From Buchananella sp. 14KM1171 (GTDB taxonomy: Bacteria; Actinomycetota; Actinomycetes; Actinomycetales; Actinomycetaceae): a DNA stretch of 64,000 nucleotides. Both the position numbers and the translations under genes were made by a program. The notes below the pieces were generated by a model, which saw only the letters and a list, made by a program, of their open reading frames with translations, did no database searches and was not told the origin of the DNA. The stretch is taken from positions 682,001 to 746,000 of the forward strand of contig NZ_CP159981.1 of the NCBI RefSeq assembly GCF_041380365.1. Direction: 5' to 3'. This document shows positions 34,130 to 43,611 of the stretch, piece by piece (position 1 is the stretch's first letter; each line of letters opens with the position of its first letter).

Positions 34130-35893
34130 ATGGACTTTCAGGTTGTTAAGGACTGGATCGCTGCGGACGTCGATCCCGCCACGCAGGCGGAGCTCACCGA
34201 ACTGTTGAGCGCCGCAGAGGGCGGGGACGCCGCCGCGCTTTCCGACCTGGCCAGCCGCTTCGACGGCACCTTGCAGTTCGGCACGGCCGGCCTGCGCGGG
34301 GCGATCGGGGGCGGGCCCAACCGCATGAACCGGGCCGTGGTCATTCGCGCCGCCGCCGGTCTGATGGCCTACCTGCGCGAGGCGGTGGGTGAGGAGCCCG
34401 TGGTGGTGATCGGGTACGACGCCCGCCACGGCTCCAGCGATTTCGCCCGCGACACCGCCGCGGTGGTCACTGCGGCCGGCGGGCGGGCCTGGCTGATGCC
34501 GCGCGTACTGCCCACCCCCGTGTTGGCGTTCGCCACCGCCGCCCTGGACGCGGACGCCGGCGTGATGGTCACCGCCTCCCACAACCCGCCTCAGGACAAC
34601 GGCTACAAGGTCTACCTGGGTGGGCGCGCCGTCACCGACGCCGGGCAGGGCGCCCAGATCGTGCCCCCCTACGACGCCCTGATCGCGGCGCAGATCGAGG
34701 CCGCCCCCGCTGCGGTGGACGTGCCGCGTGCGCAGTCCGGTTGGCAGGAGGTGGACGACGCTGTAGTGGCGCGCTACCTGAGCCGCGTGGCCGCACTTCC
34801 CACCACCAAGGTGGGCCCCTCTCAGGCCGGCAACCTGAGGATCGTGCTGACCTCCATGCACGGGGTGGGCTCGTGGACCGCCCGCCAGGCCCTGGCGGCG
34901 GCCGGTTTCACGGACGTGCACGAGGTGGCCGAGCAGGCCCAGCCGGACCCCGACTTCCCGACCGTCGCCTTCCCGAACCCGGAGGAGCCGGGCGCCCTGG
35001 ACCTGGCGTTCGCACTGGCCGAGCGCGTGGGGGCAGACCTGATCCTGGCCAACGACCCGGACGCGGACCGCTGCAGCGCTGCCGTGCCGCTGCCCGGCGG
35101 CGGCTGGGAGCAGCTCACCGGCGACGAGGTAGGTTGCCTGTTGGGTGAGCAGACCGCCCGCCTGGTCAGCGCCGCCCGGTCCCTGGGGGCCGGCGACGTC
35201 GCCAAGGCCACGGCCGCCGGTGGCGAGGTGGGCGCCGCGCCCGAGCGCAGCGTGCTGGCCTGCTCCGTGGTCAGCTCCCGCCTGCTGGGCAAGATCGCCG
35301 CGTCCCACGGGCTGGGCCACGCCACCACCCTGACCGGTTTCAAGTGGATCTCCCGCGTGCCCGGGCTGGCTTTTGGCTACGAGGAGGCGCTGGGCTACTG
35401 CGTGGACCCCGCCCAGGTGCGCGACAAGGACGGCGTGTCCGCCTGCGTCAGCCTGGCCGCGCTCGCCGCCTCCCAGAAGGCCGCCGGCAGCGACCTGCGC
35501 GCGCTGCTAGACGGACTGGCGCTGCGCCACGGCCTGCACGCCACCGCTCCCCTCTCCATCCGCGTCGATGACCTGGCCCTGATCCGCACCGGCATGGCCA
35601 ACCTGCGCGCCAACCCGCCGGCCCAGCTGGCCGGCTCCCCCGTGGTCGAGGTGGTTGACCTGGCCGACGGGTGGGCGCGCTTCGACCTGCCGCCCACCAA
35701 CGGCATGGTGCTACTCACCGCAGCCGACGACCGCGTGATCGTGCGCCCCTCCGGCACCGAGCCCAAGCTGAAGTGCTACCTGGAGGTGATCCAGGACGTG
35801 GACGGCCAGGACTCCCTGGCCCCGGCCAAGGAGGCCGCGGCGGCCCGCCTGGCGCGGTTGAAGGAAGAGATGCGCGCGGTGCTGGGCATCTGA
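34130..35893 (+). CDS. Phospho-sugar mutase (phosphoglucomutase/phosphomannomutase family)
   Basis: 587-residue alpha-D-phosphohexomutase. GTAGLRGAIGGGPNRMN near residue 50, the phosphoserine loop VMVTASHNPPQDNGYKVY near 144, metal-binding LANDPDADR near 306, sugar-binding GFKWISRV and the phosphate-binding VRPSGTEPKLKCY near the C-terminus are all present. The length and VTASHNPPxDNGYKVY loop fit the PgmB/PmmB (Rv3308-like) or phosphopentomutase-like subgroup. Its location beside deoC and the nucleoside operon makes deoxyribose-1-phosphate a plausible additional substrate; this is inference. It ends at a strong hairpin shared with deoC. Confidence 0.9.
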   Translation: MDFQVVKDWIAADVDPATQAELTELLSAAEGGDAAALSDLASRFDGTLQFGTAGLRGAIGGGPNRMNRAVVIRAAAGLMAYLREAVGEEPVVVIGYDARHGSSDFARDTAAVVTAAGGRAWLMPRVLPTPVLAFATAALDADAGVMVTASHNPPQDNGYKVYLGGRAVTDAGQGAQIVPPYDALIAAQIEAAPAAVDVPRAQSGWQEVDDAVVARYLSRVAALPTTKVGPSQAGNLRIVLTSMHGVGSWTARQALAAAGFTDVHEVAEQAQPDPDFPTVAFPNPEEPGALDLAFALAERVGADLILANDPDADRCSAAVPLPGGGWEQLTGDEVGCLLGEQTARLVSAARSLGAGDVAKATAAGGEVGAAPERSVLACSVVSSRLLGKIAASHGLGHATTLTGFKWISRVPGLAFGYEEALGYCVDPAQVRDKDGVSACVSLAALAASQKAAGSDLRALLDGLALRHGLHATAPLSIRVDDLALIRTGMANLRANPPAQLAGSPVVEVVDLADGWARFDLPPTNGMVLLTAADDRVIVRPSGTEPKLKCYLEVIQDVDGQDSLAPAKEAAAARLARLKEEMRAVLGI

Positions 35894-35944
35894 CTCGGCG
35901 CCGGGCGTCCTTGGCACCCGGCTGGGACTCTAGGCGCCGGTTGA

Positions 35945-35978
35945 CTGAGGGGCGGCAGGTTCACCTGCCGCCCCTCAG
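35945..35978. terminator. Bidirectional terminator hairpin
   Basis: 16-bp perfect stem (CTGAGGGGCGGCAGGT and complement) with a two-base centre between convergent phosphohexomutase and deoC genes. Confidence 0.8.
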
Positions 35979-36024
35979 GTGCGCGGGCGGCCCGGTCAGT
36001 GGCCGCCCGCGCCCAGCGTCCGGG

Positions 36025-36681
36025 TCAGTCCAGCTCCGCCAGGATCGCCGCAGACGCGCTCAACCCCAGCCGGGTGGCGCCCGCAGCGATCATCGCCTGC
36101 GCCGCCTCGGCCGTGCGGATACCACCGGAAGCCTTCACCCCCAGGCGGCCCCCCACCGTGGCGGCCATCAGCTCCACCGCGTGCACCGACGCTCCGCCGG
36201 CCGGGTGGAAGCCCGTGGAAGTCTTCACGAAGTCCGCGCCGGCAGCCTCCGCCGCCTTGCAGCACTCCACAATCGCCTCATCGCTCAGGGCCGCAGACTC
36301 GATGATCACCTTCAACACCACCGGTGCCGGGCACGCCGCCCGCACCGCCGCGATGTCCTGGCGCACGTAGTCGTAGTCGCCCGCCACGGCGCGCGAGACG
36401 TCAATAACCATGTCCACCTCGTCCACGCCCGCCTCGCACGCAAGCTGCGCCTCCAGCGCCTTCACCCGCGAGTCGTGGGCGCCCGACGGGAAGCCACACA
36501 CCGTCGCCACCTTCACCGCCCCCAACGCCTGCCGGTCCAAGGGCAGCTTGTTCGGGCTCACGCACACCGAGTAGCAGCCCAGCTCGCGGGCCTCCGCCAC
36601 CAGGGCGTCCACCGCCTGGACGCTCGCCTCCGGCTTGAGCAGGGTGTGGTCGATCAGCTCAGCAACCTCTGCGCGGTTCAT
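36025..36681 (-). CDS. deoC: Deoxyribose-phosphate aldolase
   Basis: 218-residue class I aldolase that cleaves 2-deoxyribose-5-phosphate into glyceraldehyde-3-phosphate and acetaldehyde. [11 protein letters not shown] near the N-terminus, [14 protein letters not shown] near 55, DEVDMVIDV near 88, the Schiff-base Lys in [11 protein letters not shown] near 123, [10 protein letters not shown] near 150 and VKASGGIRT near 178 are all present. AGGAG four bases before the ATG supports the start. It is last in the nucleoside salvage run, 103 bp behind the C39-like gene with no terminator seen between. Confidence 0.95.
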   Translation of the reverse strand: MNRAEVAELIDHTLLKPEASVQAVDALVAEARELGCYSVCVSPNKLPLDRQALGAVKVATVCGFPSGAHDSRVKALEAQLACEAGVDEVDMVIDVSRAVAGDYDYVRQDIAAVRAACPAPVVLKVIIESAALSDEAIVECCKAAEAAGADFVKTSTGFHPAGGASVHAVELMAATVGGRLGVKASGGIRTAEAAQAMIAAGATRLGLSASAAILAELD

Positions 36682-36784
36682 CTTTCTCCTTTACCTCCCC
36701 CACAGGGGATGACTTTCCTACCTCTGCCGCTCTCCACCGGACAGGCCAACCACCTGGCCCCACCGGCACCGGGAGCGGCGCCAT

Positions 36785-37345
36785 CTACACCGGGACCGGC
36801 AGCAGCGCCGCCCACAGGTGGCTCCAACCCCCCAGGCTCTCACCCGGGCTGGTCAACAGCTCCCGCTCCCCCAACTCGAACACGCTCCCCACCGCCGGGT
36901 CGTAGATACGCCACTGCCCGCCCCCACCCGGGAGCGCCAACACCACGTGACGCGGCAGCCCCTCAACGCTCAACCCCGGGGCTCCCCCGCAGTACAGCGG
37001 CACCGGGAAACCCAGCTGGGTGGCGTGGTGGGCCGCGGCCAGCACGCTGGCCGCCCGGGGCGCGCTCACCACCGGCGTCAACCACCGCACCACGTAGCGC
37101 GCCCCGGGGAAGCGCGCTTCGCGCGCCGCGGCCCACGGGGGTGTCCCGAAGCGCTGGGGCCAGGTGAGGGGCCCGAGTCCGCGATAGCTGGTGGCGGCGT
37201 GCATGCCGAGCTGTTCTAGCTCGTTGGGCTGGGCCAGGGCCTGGTCCAGCCTGCCCTCCCCGGCGGCGCGCAGCGCCACGAGGACGGCGGAGCCGCAGGT
37301 GGTTTGATCCACCTGCCGCATCAGCCCGGAGCGAAGCAGCTTCAC
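36785..37345 (-). CDS. C39/papain-like cysteine peptidase-fold protein of unknown role
   Basis: 186-residue protein without signal peptide. The pattern QVDQTTCGSAVLVAL (Gln11, Cys17), RHVVLAL (His133) and WRIYDPAVG (Asp149) matches the Gln-Cys-His-Asp arrangement of peptidase family C39, whose known members process leader peptides in bacteriocin exporters. No membrane or ABC domain is attached. The GTG start overlaps the deoA stop by GTGA, so it is translated with thymidine phosphorylase. It is probably a conserved actinobacterial protein of unknown role. Activity is inferred only from the spacing of the triad. The longer open frame to 37897 is a shadow of deoA. Confidence 0.7.
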   Translation of the reverse strand: MKLLRSGLMRQVDQTTCGSAVLVALRAAGEGRLDQALAQPNELEQLGMHAATSYRGLGPLTWPQRFGTPPWAAAREARFPGARYVVRWLTPVVSAPRAASVLAAAHHATQLGFPVPLYCGGAPGLSVEGLPRHVVLALPGGGGQWRIYDPAVGSVFELGERELLTSPGESLGGWSHLWAALLPVPV

Positions 37346-38751
37346 GCGGTGATCTTCTCCAGGATCACCGAGGCGTGTCCGCCAGTGGTCTCGGCGGCGC
37401 GGCCGCCTGCCGTGGCGGCTGCGTGCCCAACCACGCCCGCTTCGACCCCGGCCGCACCGGCCGCGCCGGCTGCCGCAGCCGCCCCGGCGCCGCATGTGGG
37501 GGCGGTCTCCTCCACGCGCCAGCCGCCCTCCAGGGCGGCCAGGGCGCGCTCCAAGCGCTCGGGGGTGTCGGTGTGCAGGGTGAGCAGCGGCTGCCCGGCC
37601 TGGACGTACTGGCCTTGCTTGGCGTGCAGCTCGATGCCCGCCCCGGCCTGGACGGCGTCCTCCTTGCGGGCCCGCCCGGCGCCCAGGCGCCACGCGGACA
37701 CGCCCACGGCCAGCGCGTCGAGCTGGGTGAGCACTCCGCTGGCGGGGGCGTAGACCACCTCTTGGTGCTTGGCCACCGGCAGGGGGGCGTCCACGTCGCC
37801 GCCCTGGGCGGCGATCATCTGGCGCCACTTGTCCATGGCCCGGCCGTCCTTTAGGGCGGCCTCCACGTCGGCGTCGGGCAGGCCGGCAGCGTCGCACATC
37901 TCGCGGGCCAGGGCCACGGTCAGCTCCACCACGTCGGCCGGGCCGCCACCGGCCAGCACCTCCACGGACTCGCGCACCTCCAGCGCGTTGCCGACCGTGT
38001 AGCCCAGGGGGGTGGACATGTCGGTGAGCAGGGCCGTGGTCTTCACGCCCGCGCCGTTGCCCAGCTCCACCATGACGCGCGCCAGCTCGCGGGCCTTGTC
38101 CAGTTCCTTCATGAAGGCGCCGCTGCCCACCTTGACGTCCAACACCAGGGAGCCGGTGCCCTCCGCGATCTTCTTGGACATGATGGAGGAGGCGATCAGC
38201 GGGATGCAGCTGACCGTGCCGGTGATGTCTCGCAGCGCGTAGAGCTTGCGGTCGGCCGGCGCCAGGCCGCTGCCGGCGGCGCAGATCACGGCCCCCGGGC
38301 CGTCCTGGCCCAGGAGGTCAAAGATTTCCTCGTTGCTGAGGGCGGCACGCCAGCCGGGGATCGACTCCAGCTTGTCCAGGGTGCCACCGGTGTGGCCCAG
38401 GCCGCGCCCGCTCAGCTGCGGCACCGCCACCCCGAAGACGGCCACCAGCGGCGCCAGCGGCAGCGTGATCTTGTCCCCCACGCCGCCGGTGGAGTGCTTG
38501 TCCGCCGTGGGCTTGCCCAGGCCGGAGAAGTCCATGCGCTCACCGGAGTCGATCATCGCCTGCGTCCAGCGCGCGATCTCCTCCTTCTCCATGCCGCGCA
38601 GGTAGATCGCCATCGCCAGGGCGGCCATCTGCTCGTCGGCCACCACCCCGCGCGTGTAGGCGTCGATCACCCACGCGATCTGTGCGTCGCTGAGCCGTCC
38701 CCCGTCGCGCTTGCGGGCGATCACGTCCACCGCGTCAAATGCTTCAGTCAT
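37342..38751 (-). CDS. deoA: Thymidine phosphorylase
   Basis: 469-residue pyrimidine nucleoside phosphorylase releasing thymine or uracil and (deoxy)ribose-1-phosphate. Glycosyltransferase family 3 N-domain (AMAIYLRGMEKEEIARWT), the phosphate loop KHSTGGVGDKITL near residue 85, SGRGLGHTGGTLDKLESIPG near 117, and MSKKIAEGTGSLVLDVKVGSGAFMK near 190 (several conserved blocks) are seen. The C-terminal PYNP domain has an Ala/Gly-rich insertion (GAGAAAAAGAAGAAG) just before its end. The ATG lies within the last codons of cdd, overlapping by eight bases. Confidence 0.95.
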   Translation of the reverse strand: MTEAFDAVDVIARKRDGGRLSDAQIAWVIDAYTRGVVADEQMAALAMAIYLRGMEKEEIARWTQAMIDSGERMDFSGLGKPTADKHSTGGVGDKITLPLAPLVAVFGVAVPQLSGRGLGHTGGTLDKLESIPGWRAALSNEEIFDLLGQDGPGAVICAAGSGLAPADRKLYALRDITGTVSCIPLIASSIMSKKIAEGTGSLVLDVKVGSGAFMKELDKARELARVMVELGNGAGVKTTALLTDMSTPLGYTVGNALEVRESVEVLAGGGPADVVELTVALAREMCDAAGLPDADVEAALKDGRAMDKWRQMIAAQGGDVDAPLPVAKHQEVVYAPASGVLTQLDALAVGVSAWRLGAGRARKEDAVQAGAGIELHAKQGQYVQAGQPLLTLHTDTPERLERALAALEGGWRVEETAPTCGAGAAAAAGAAGAAGVEAGVVGHAAATAGGRAAETTGGHASVILEKITA

Positions 38752-39238
38752 TTCCTTCTTCCTCCTGCCCTACCGATTCGTCCCGCTGGCCGGCCGCCGC
38801 GCGTTCCTCTAGGCCGCGCACGCGCTCCTCCAGCTGCGCCAGGCGAAGCGACTCGGCCTCCAGCTGGGCCGGCCCAAACGCGCCAGGCAGCACGTCCTCC
38901 ATCCGCTCCACCCCGCGCGGGGTGAGCAGCTCCAGGCCGGGGGCGGCGTGCTCGAACAGCAGCTGGCGGCAGCGCCCGCACGGCGTGACCGGCTGACCGT
39001 CCGGGCCCACGCAGGCAAAGCGCACCAGCTTGCCCCCGCCGCCCCGGATCAGCTCGCTGACCATCCCGCACTCGGCGCACAGGGTCACGCCCAGCGCCGC
39101 GTTTTCCACGTTGCAGCCGGTCACGATCCGGCCGTCGTCCACCAGCGCCGCCGCTCCCACCTTGAACCGGGAGTAGGGGGCGTAGGCCGTGGCCATCGCG
39201 GCGCGGGCGTGCTCCAGCAGGGTGTCGAAGTCGATCAC
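38744..39238 (-). CDS. cdd: Cytidine deaminase
   Basis: 164-residue zinc hydrolase converting (deoxy)cytidine to (deoxy)uridine. Substrate motif YAPYSRFKVGAAAL near residue 20, zinc ligand/catalytic NVENAALGVTLCAE near 44, and the second zinc motif VTPCGRCRQLL near 84. The last ~40 residues form a charged coiled-coil tail (AQLEERVRGLEERAAAGQ) beyond the usual ~130-residue enzyme. GTG start overlaps the permease stop by GTGA. Part of the nucleoside uptake/salvage operon, supplying uridine to deoA. Confidence 0.94.
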   Translation of the reverse strand: MIDFDTLLEHARAAMATAYAPYSRFKVGAAALVDDGRIVTGCNVENAALGVTLCAECGMVSELIRGGGGKLVRFACVGPDGQPVTPCGRCRQLLFEHAAPGLELLTPRGVERMEDVLPGAFGPAQLEAESLRLAQLEERVRGLEERAAAGQRDESVGQEEEGND

Positions 39239-40518
39239 GGGTAGGCCACGCCCTCCGCCGCCGGTGCGCGCACCTTGCCGACGAAGCCGGCCACCGCCAG
39301 GATCGTGATCACGTAGGGCACCATCAGCAGGATCTCGCTGGGCACCCCGGCGCCGATCGTGGAGAGCATGTAGGCCACGGACTTGGAGAAGCCGAACAGC
39401 AGCGCGGCCGCCACGGCGCCGCGCGGGTTCCACTTGCCCAGGATCATCGCGGCCAGGGCGATGAAGCCGTTGCCTGCGGAAATGTCCTTGGTGAAGGCCA
39501 GACCGGAGCCGATCGTGAAGAAAGCGCCGCCCAGGCCCGCCAGGGCGCCACCCAGCAGCACGTTGTTGAAACGCGTCCGGTTGACCTTGATGCCCACCGT
39601 GTCCGCCGCCTTCGGGTGCTCGCCGCAGGCCCGCATGCGCAGGCCCCAGCGGGAGCGGAACAGCATGAACTGCAGCGCCGCGATGATCACGAACATGATG
39701 TAGACCAGCACAGTCTGGTTGAACAGGACCGGTCCGATCACCGGGATCTTGTGCAGCACCGGGATCGCCACGCGCTGCAGCGGCTGCGGGCTGTTCCAGA
39801 ACGCGCGGTCCGCAGAGAGCACCGTGGAGAACAGGAATCCCGTCAGGCCGGCGGCCAGCACGTTGAGCACCACGCCCACGATGATCTGGTCCACCCGGTA
39901 CTTGATCGCGAACAGCGCCAGCAGCAGGGCCAGCAGCAGGCCACCCAGCGGGGCCGCCAGCAGGCCGGCCCACGGGGTCTTGGAGGCGGAGGAGACCACG
40001 GCCGCCAGGAACGCGCCCGTAAGCAGCTGGCCCTCAATCGCAATGTTGATCGTGCCGGAGCGCTCGCACAGGATGCCGCTCATGGAACCGAAGATGAGCG
40101 GGACGGCCAGGGACAGCGAGCCCGCCAGCACACCCACCATCGGGATGAGCGCGCTCTTGCCCGCCCCCACCCAGGTCAGGAAGCCCAACACGAAGGCCAG
40201 CCCCACCAGCACGGGGACCAGCAGCGGGGTGCGCAGGCGCTTGGACTCGAAGTAGAACGCCGCCGCGGCGCCCGCCGCCGCCACCACGAACAGGGTCAAC
40301 ATCGTGGCGAAGGCCGGCACCCGCAAAACGGGCAGCTTCAGGAAGTCCGTGGGCTCTGCCAGGTTGAAGCTGGTCTGCCCGCTCACCCCCAGGCACAGGT
40401 AGCCGACCACCAGGGCCAGCACGCCGTAAAGAATGGGGTTGCGCCACTGCGCGGGGCGCAGCACCTCCAGCGCCGCCGTCTCCGCGCCGGTCGCCTTTGC
40501 CTTGCTTACCTGGCTCAC
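39235..40518 (-). CDS. Nucleoside ABC transporter permease (NupQ/YufQ-type)
   Basis: 427-residue polytopic permease of the BPD_transp_2 family. Conserved region SGILCERSGTINIAIEGQLLTGAFLAA around residue 145 (parts quoted) and RWGLRMRACGEHPKAADTVGIKV around 295 are typical of BMP-type nucleoside permeases. About ten membrane segments. GTG start overlaps the upstream permease by four bases and its own stop overlaps cdd, so translation is coupled on both sides. Confidence 0.92.
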   Translation of the reverse strand: MSQVSKAKATGAETAALEVLRPAQWRNPILYGVLALVVGYLCLGVSGQTSFNLAEPTDFLKLPVLRVPAFATMLTLFVVAAAGAAAAFYFESKRLRTPLLVPVLVGLAFVLGFLTWVGAGKSALIPMVGVLAGSLSLAVPLIFGSMSGILCERSGTINIAIEGQLLTGAFLAAVVSSASKTPWAGLLAAPLGGLLLALLLALFAIKYRVDQIIVGVVLNVLAAGLTGFLFSTVLSADRAFWNSPQPLQRVAIPVLHKIPVIGPVLFNQTVLVYIMFVIIAALQFMLFRSRWGLRMRACGEHPKAADTVGIKVNRTRFNNVLLGGALAGLGGAFFTIGSGLAFTKDISAGNGFIALAAMILGKWNPRGAVAAALLFGFSKSVAYMLSTIGAGVPSEILLMVPYVITILAVAGFVGKVRAPAAEGVAYP

Positions 40519-41882
40519 GCGGCCACCTCCTTGCGACGACGGGAAGCCACCGGGGCCGGCAGCCTAAAGATCGCCCGCACCAACGGCGGGGCGGCGATCA
40601 GCAGCACGATCACGGACTGCACCACCAGCACGATGTCGATGGGGATGCGCGTGGAGGTCTGCATCAGCACGCCGCCGGCGCGCAGCGCGCCGAACAGCAG
40701 GCCCGCCAGCACCGTGCCCAGGGGGCGGGAGCGGCCCAGCAGCGCCACCGTGATCGCGTCGAAACCGAAGCTGCCGGCCACGCCGTTGGTGAGCACCTTC
40801 TCGGTCGCCAACACCGGGGCGGTGCCCGCCAGGCCGGCCAGGCCGCCGGAGACCAGCATCGCCAGCACCGTGACGCGCTCCACCGAGATGCCCGCCGTGC
40901 GGGCGGCGTGCGGGTTCAGACCGGTGGCGCGGAACTCAAAGCCCCACGTGGAGCGCTCCAGCAGCCACCAGACGAAGATCGCTGCCACGATGGCCACCAG
41001 GAAGCCCACGTGGATGCGGTAGCTGGACCCCGCCAGCAGCGGGTACTGCGCCGTGGCCGGCACCGGCAGCGACTTCGGGTTGGTGTTACCCGCCCCGATG
41101 AACGTCTCAAACTTCAGCAGGTAGAGCACCAGGAAGCCCGCGATCGAGTTGAGCATGATCGTCACGATCACCTCGTTGGCCCCGGTGCGCGCCTTCAGCA
41201 CGCCCGCGATCGCGGCCCACAGGGCGCCGCCCACCACCGCGGCGGCGGCGGCCAGCAGCAGGTGCAGGCCGTAGGGCAGCTGCACGTGCAGCGCCACCCA
41301 GGTGGCGAAGATGGCACCCAGGATCAGCTGGCCCTGCGCGCCGATGTTGAACAGGCCGGAGCGGAAGCCCACCGCCAGGCCCAGGCCGGCCAGGATCAGC
41401 GGCACCGCGTTGGTCAGGGACTCCGTCAGCGGGCGGATGCCCTGCGCAAAGGTCGCCTTGTTCCAGTCAAAGAGCGCGCCGCGTGCCAGCGCCGAGTACG
41501 CGCTGGAGAGCGAATCCCACACCGCCGCGAAGAAGTCTGAGGGGCGGGCCAGGAGGTAGCCGGCCGTGGTCTGCACGTCCTTATCCACCGCCGCGATCAG
41601 CACGCCGGAGACCAGGAAGGCGGTCAGGACCGCCAGCACCGTCACCAGGGTGGTTGAGGACATGATCTGGCGCAGCACCCCCACCTGGGTGTCCACCTGC
41701 TTGGCCACGTTGCCGCGCCCGGCCGCCGGCGCATCCGGCTGCGCCGCAGCCTGCGCTCCCGCCGCCGGCTGCGCCCCGCTGGCCGCCCCGGCCTGCGGCT
41801 TTCTCTCTTCAACGGCCTCGCCGCGCTCGGCCGCGTCTGGTGCTCGTCCCACCGCAGCGTCGTCCACGTGCTTCTCGCTCAC
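40515..41882 (-). CDS. Nucleoside ABC transporter permease (NupP/YufP-type)
   Basis: 455-residue permease with ~75 residues of Ala/Gln-rich, probably disordered cytoplasmic N-terminus before the first membrane helix (LVTVLAVLTAFLVSGVLIAAV). VGFRSGLFNIGAQGQLILGAIFA near residue 175 and WGFEFRATGLNPHAARTAGI near 310 are conserved in the family. The extended N-terminus is unusual; a shorter start cannot be excluded, but the GTG overlaps the ATPase stop by GTGA, as in the other coupled pairs. Confidence 0.92.
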   Translation of the reverse strand: MSEKHVDDAAVGRAPDAAERGEAVEERKPQAGAASGAQPAAGAQAAAQPDAPAAGRGNVAKQVDTQVGVLRQIMSSTTLVTVLAVLTAFLVSGVLIAAVDKDVQTTAGYLLARPSDFFAAVWDSLSSAYSALARGALFDWNKATFAQGIRPLTESLTNAVPLILAGLGLAVGFRSGLFNIGAQGQLILGAIFATWVALHVQLPYGLHLLLAAAAAVVGGALWAAIAGVLKARTGANEVIVTIMLNSIAGFLVLYLLKFETFIGAGNTNPKSLPVPATAQYPLLAGSSYRIHVGFLVAIVAAIFVWWLLERSTWGFEFRATGLNPHAARTAGISVERVTVLAMLVSGGLAGLAGTAPVLATEKVLTNGVAGSFGFDAITVALLGRSRPLGTVLAGLLFGALRAGGVLMQTSTRIPIDIVLVVQSVIVLLIAAPPLVRAIFRLPAPVASRRRKEVAA

Positions 41883-43447
41883 GCGCTTACCTCCTCGCTA
41901 GAACGGCCGCCGGCCTCGCCCGCCTCGGCTGCGGCTGCGCGGGCCTCCTCCAGGGAGGCGCCGGCCATCATCAGGCCCAGCACGTCACGCGGCGTGTCCG
42001 GACCCACCACGCCCACCACGCGGCCGCGATACATCACCGCGATCCGGTCGGCCAGGGCGTAGATCTCATCCAATTCGGTGGACACCAGCAGCACCGCGGT
42101 CCCGGTGTCCCGCTCCGCCACGATCCGCTTGTGCACGAACTCGATCGAGCCCACGTCCAGGCCGCGCGTGGGCTGGGAGATCACCAGCAGCTGCAGTGGG
42201 CGGGACAGCTCGCGCGCCAGCACCACCTTCTGGGCGTTACCGCCGGACAGGGTGCGGATCGGGTCGTCCACGTCGCTCAAGCGCACGTCGAACTCCTTGA
42301 CCAGCTTCTGCGCGTTCGCACGCACCTTAGTCGGGGAGATCGAGCCGGCGGAGGCGAACGCCTTCGTGTCATACACGTCCAGGATCAGGTTCTCCGCGAT
42401 GGAGAACTCCGCCACCGCACCATCCGTGGAGCGGTCCTCCGGCACGTAGCCCACCCCGTGCTGCAGCCGCTCCTTAATCTTGAGCGCCGCCAGGTTCTTC
42501 CCGCCCAGCTCGATCCTGCCGGCGGCCGGGCGCTCCAGGCCCAGCAGGCACTGGGCCAGCTCGGTCTGGCCGTTGCCCTGCACGCCCGCGATGCCCAGGA
42601 TCTCCCCGGCGCGCACCTCCAGGTCCACGTGCTCCACGGCCGGCGAGCCGGACTGGTTCAGGATCGTCAGGTCCTCGATGCGCAGGGCAACCTGGCCCTC
42701 CTGGGCCGGTTCCTTCTCCACCACCATGTTCACCGCGCGGCCCACCATCAAGGAGGCCAGCTCCTTCTCCGTGGAGGTCGGGGTGGCCGTACCCACCACG
42801 GCACCGCGCCGGATCACCGTGATCTCGTCCGCCACCGCGCGCACCTCGCGCAGCTTGTGGGTGATGAACACGATCGCGGTGCCCGCGTCTCGCAGCTGGC
42901 GCATGATCGCCATCAGCTCATCGGTCTCCTGGGGCGTGAGCACGGCGGTCGGCTCGTCCAGGATCAGCACGGAGGCGTCCCGGGACAGGGCCTTGATGAT
43001 CTCCACCCGCTGCTGGGCACCCACCGGCAGGTCCTCGATCAGCGCGTCCGGGTCGATGTCGAAACCGAAGCGTTCGCTGATCTCCCGCACCTTGGCGCGC
43101 GCCGCCGGCAGGTCCAGCACGCCGCCGGGCTTCGTGGGCTCGTACCCCAGGGCCACGGACTCCGCCACCGTGAACACCGGCACCAGCATGAAGTGCTGGT
43201 GCACCATGCCGATCCCTGCGGCCACGGCGTCACCCGGGCCGGAAAAATGCACCGGCTTGCCGTCGATCCTGATCTCGCCGCCGTCGGGCTGGTAGAGCCC
43301 GTACAGCACGTTCATGAGCGTGGACTTCCCGGCTCCGTTCTCACCCAGCAGGGCGTGAATCTGGCCTCCCCGCACAATCAGGTCAATGGAGTCGTTGGCC
43401 ACGAGGGAACCGAACACCTTCGTGATCCCCTTCAGTTCCAGCTCCAC
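41879..43447 (-). CDS. Nucleoside ABC transporter ATPase with two ATP-binding domains
   Basis: 522-residue tandem ATPase (RbsA/NupO type). First domain: Walker A GENGAGKST near residue 35, Walker B VLILDEPTAVLT near 155 with a degenerate signature (LPVGAQQRVEI). Second domain: GVQGNGQTELAQ near 285 in place of a canonical Walker A, signature LSGGNAQKVVLAREL near 400 and LLVISQPTRGLDVGS. Hydrolysis in only one of the two sites is usual for the family. It follows the BMP gene after a hairpin that may reduce expression relative to the binding protein. Confidence 0.93.
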   Translation of the reverse strand: MELELKGITKVFGSLVANDSIDLIVRGGQIHALLGENGAGKSTLMNVLYGLYQPDGGEIRIDGKPVHFSGPGDAVAAGIGMVHQHFMLVPVFTVAESVALGYEPTKPGGVLDLPAARAKVREISERFGFDIDPDALIEDLPVGAQQRVEIIKALSRDASVLILDEPTAVLTPQETDELMAIMRQLRDAGTAIVFITHKLREVRAVADEITVIRRGAVVGTATPTSTEKELASLMVGRAVNMVVEKEPAQEGQVALRIEDLTILNQSGSPAVEHVDLEVRAGEILGIAGVQGNGQTELAQCLLGLERPAAGRIELGGKNLAALKIKERLQHGVGYVPEDRSTDGAVAEFSIAENLILDVYDTKAFASAGSISPTKVRANAQKLVKEFDVRLSDVDDPIRTLSGGNAQKVVLARELSRPLQLLVISQPTRGLDVGSIEFVHKRIVAERDTGTAVLLVSTELDEIYALADRIAVMYRGRVVGVVGPDTPRDVLGLMMAGASLEEARAAAAEAGEAGGRSSEEVSA

Positions 43448-43552
43448 TTGGTCTCCTTTGATCTAGGGGCGTGGGCGTGACCTGCCCAACGGTCACAAGA
43501 GCTTATCGCTATAGCTTCTCCCCTCGCGCCCTCTTGCGCCAACTCGGTGAGG

Positions 43553-43596
43553 GGAAGAAAAAGGGTGGGGCAGCGGATTGCTCCGCTGCCCCACCC
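43553..43596 (-). terminator. Intra-operon attenuating terminator after the BMP gene
   Basis: 15-bp perfect stem (43563-43577 with 43582-43596, four-base loop), followed on the minus strand by TTTTTCTT. It lies 16 bases after the BMP stop and before the ATPase, so it probably lowers downstream expression. Confidence 0.8.
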
Positions 43597-43611
43597 CGGG
43601 ATCTACCTAGA

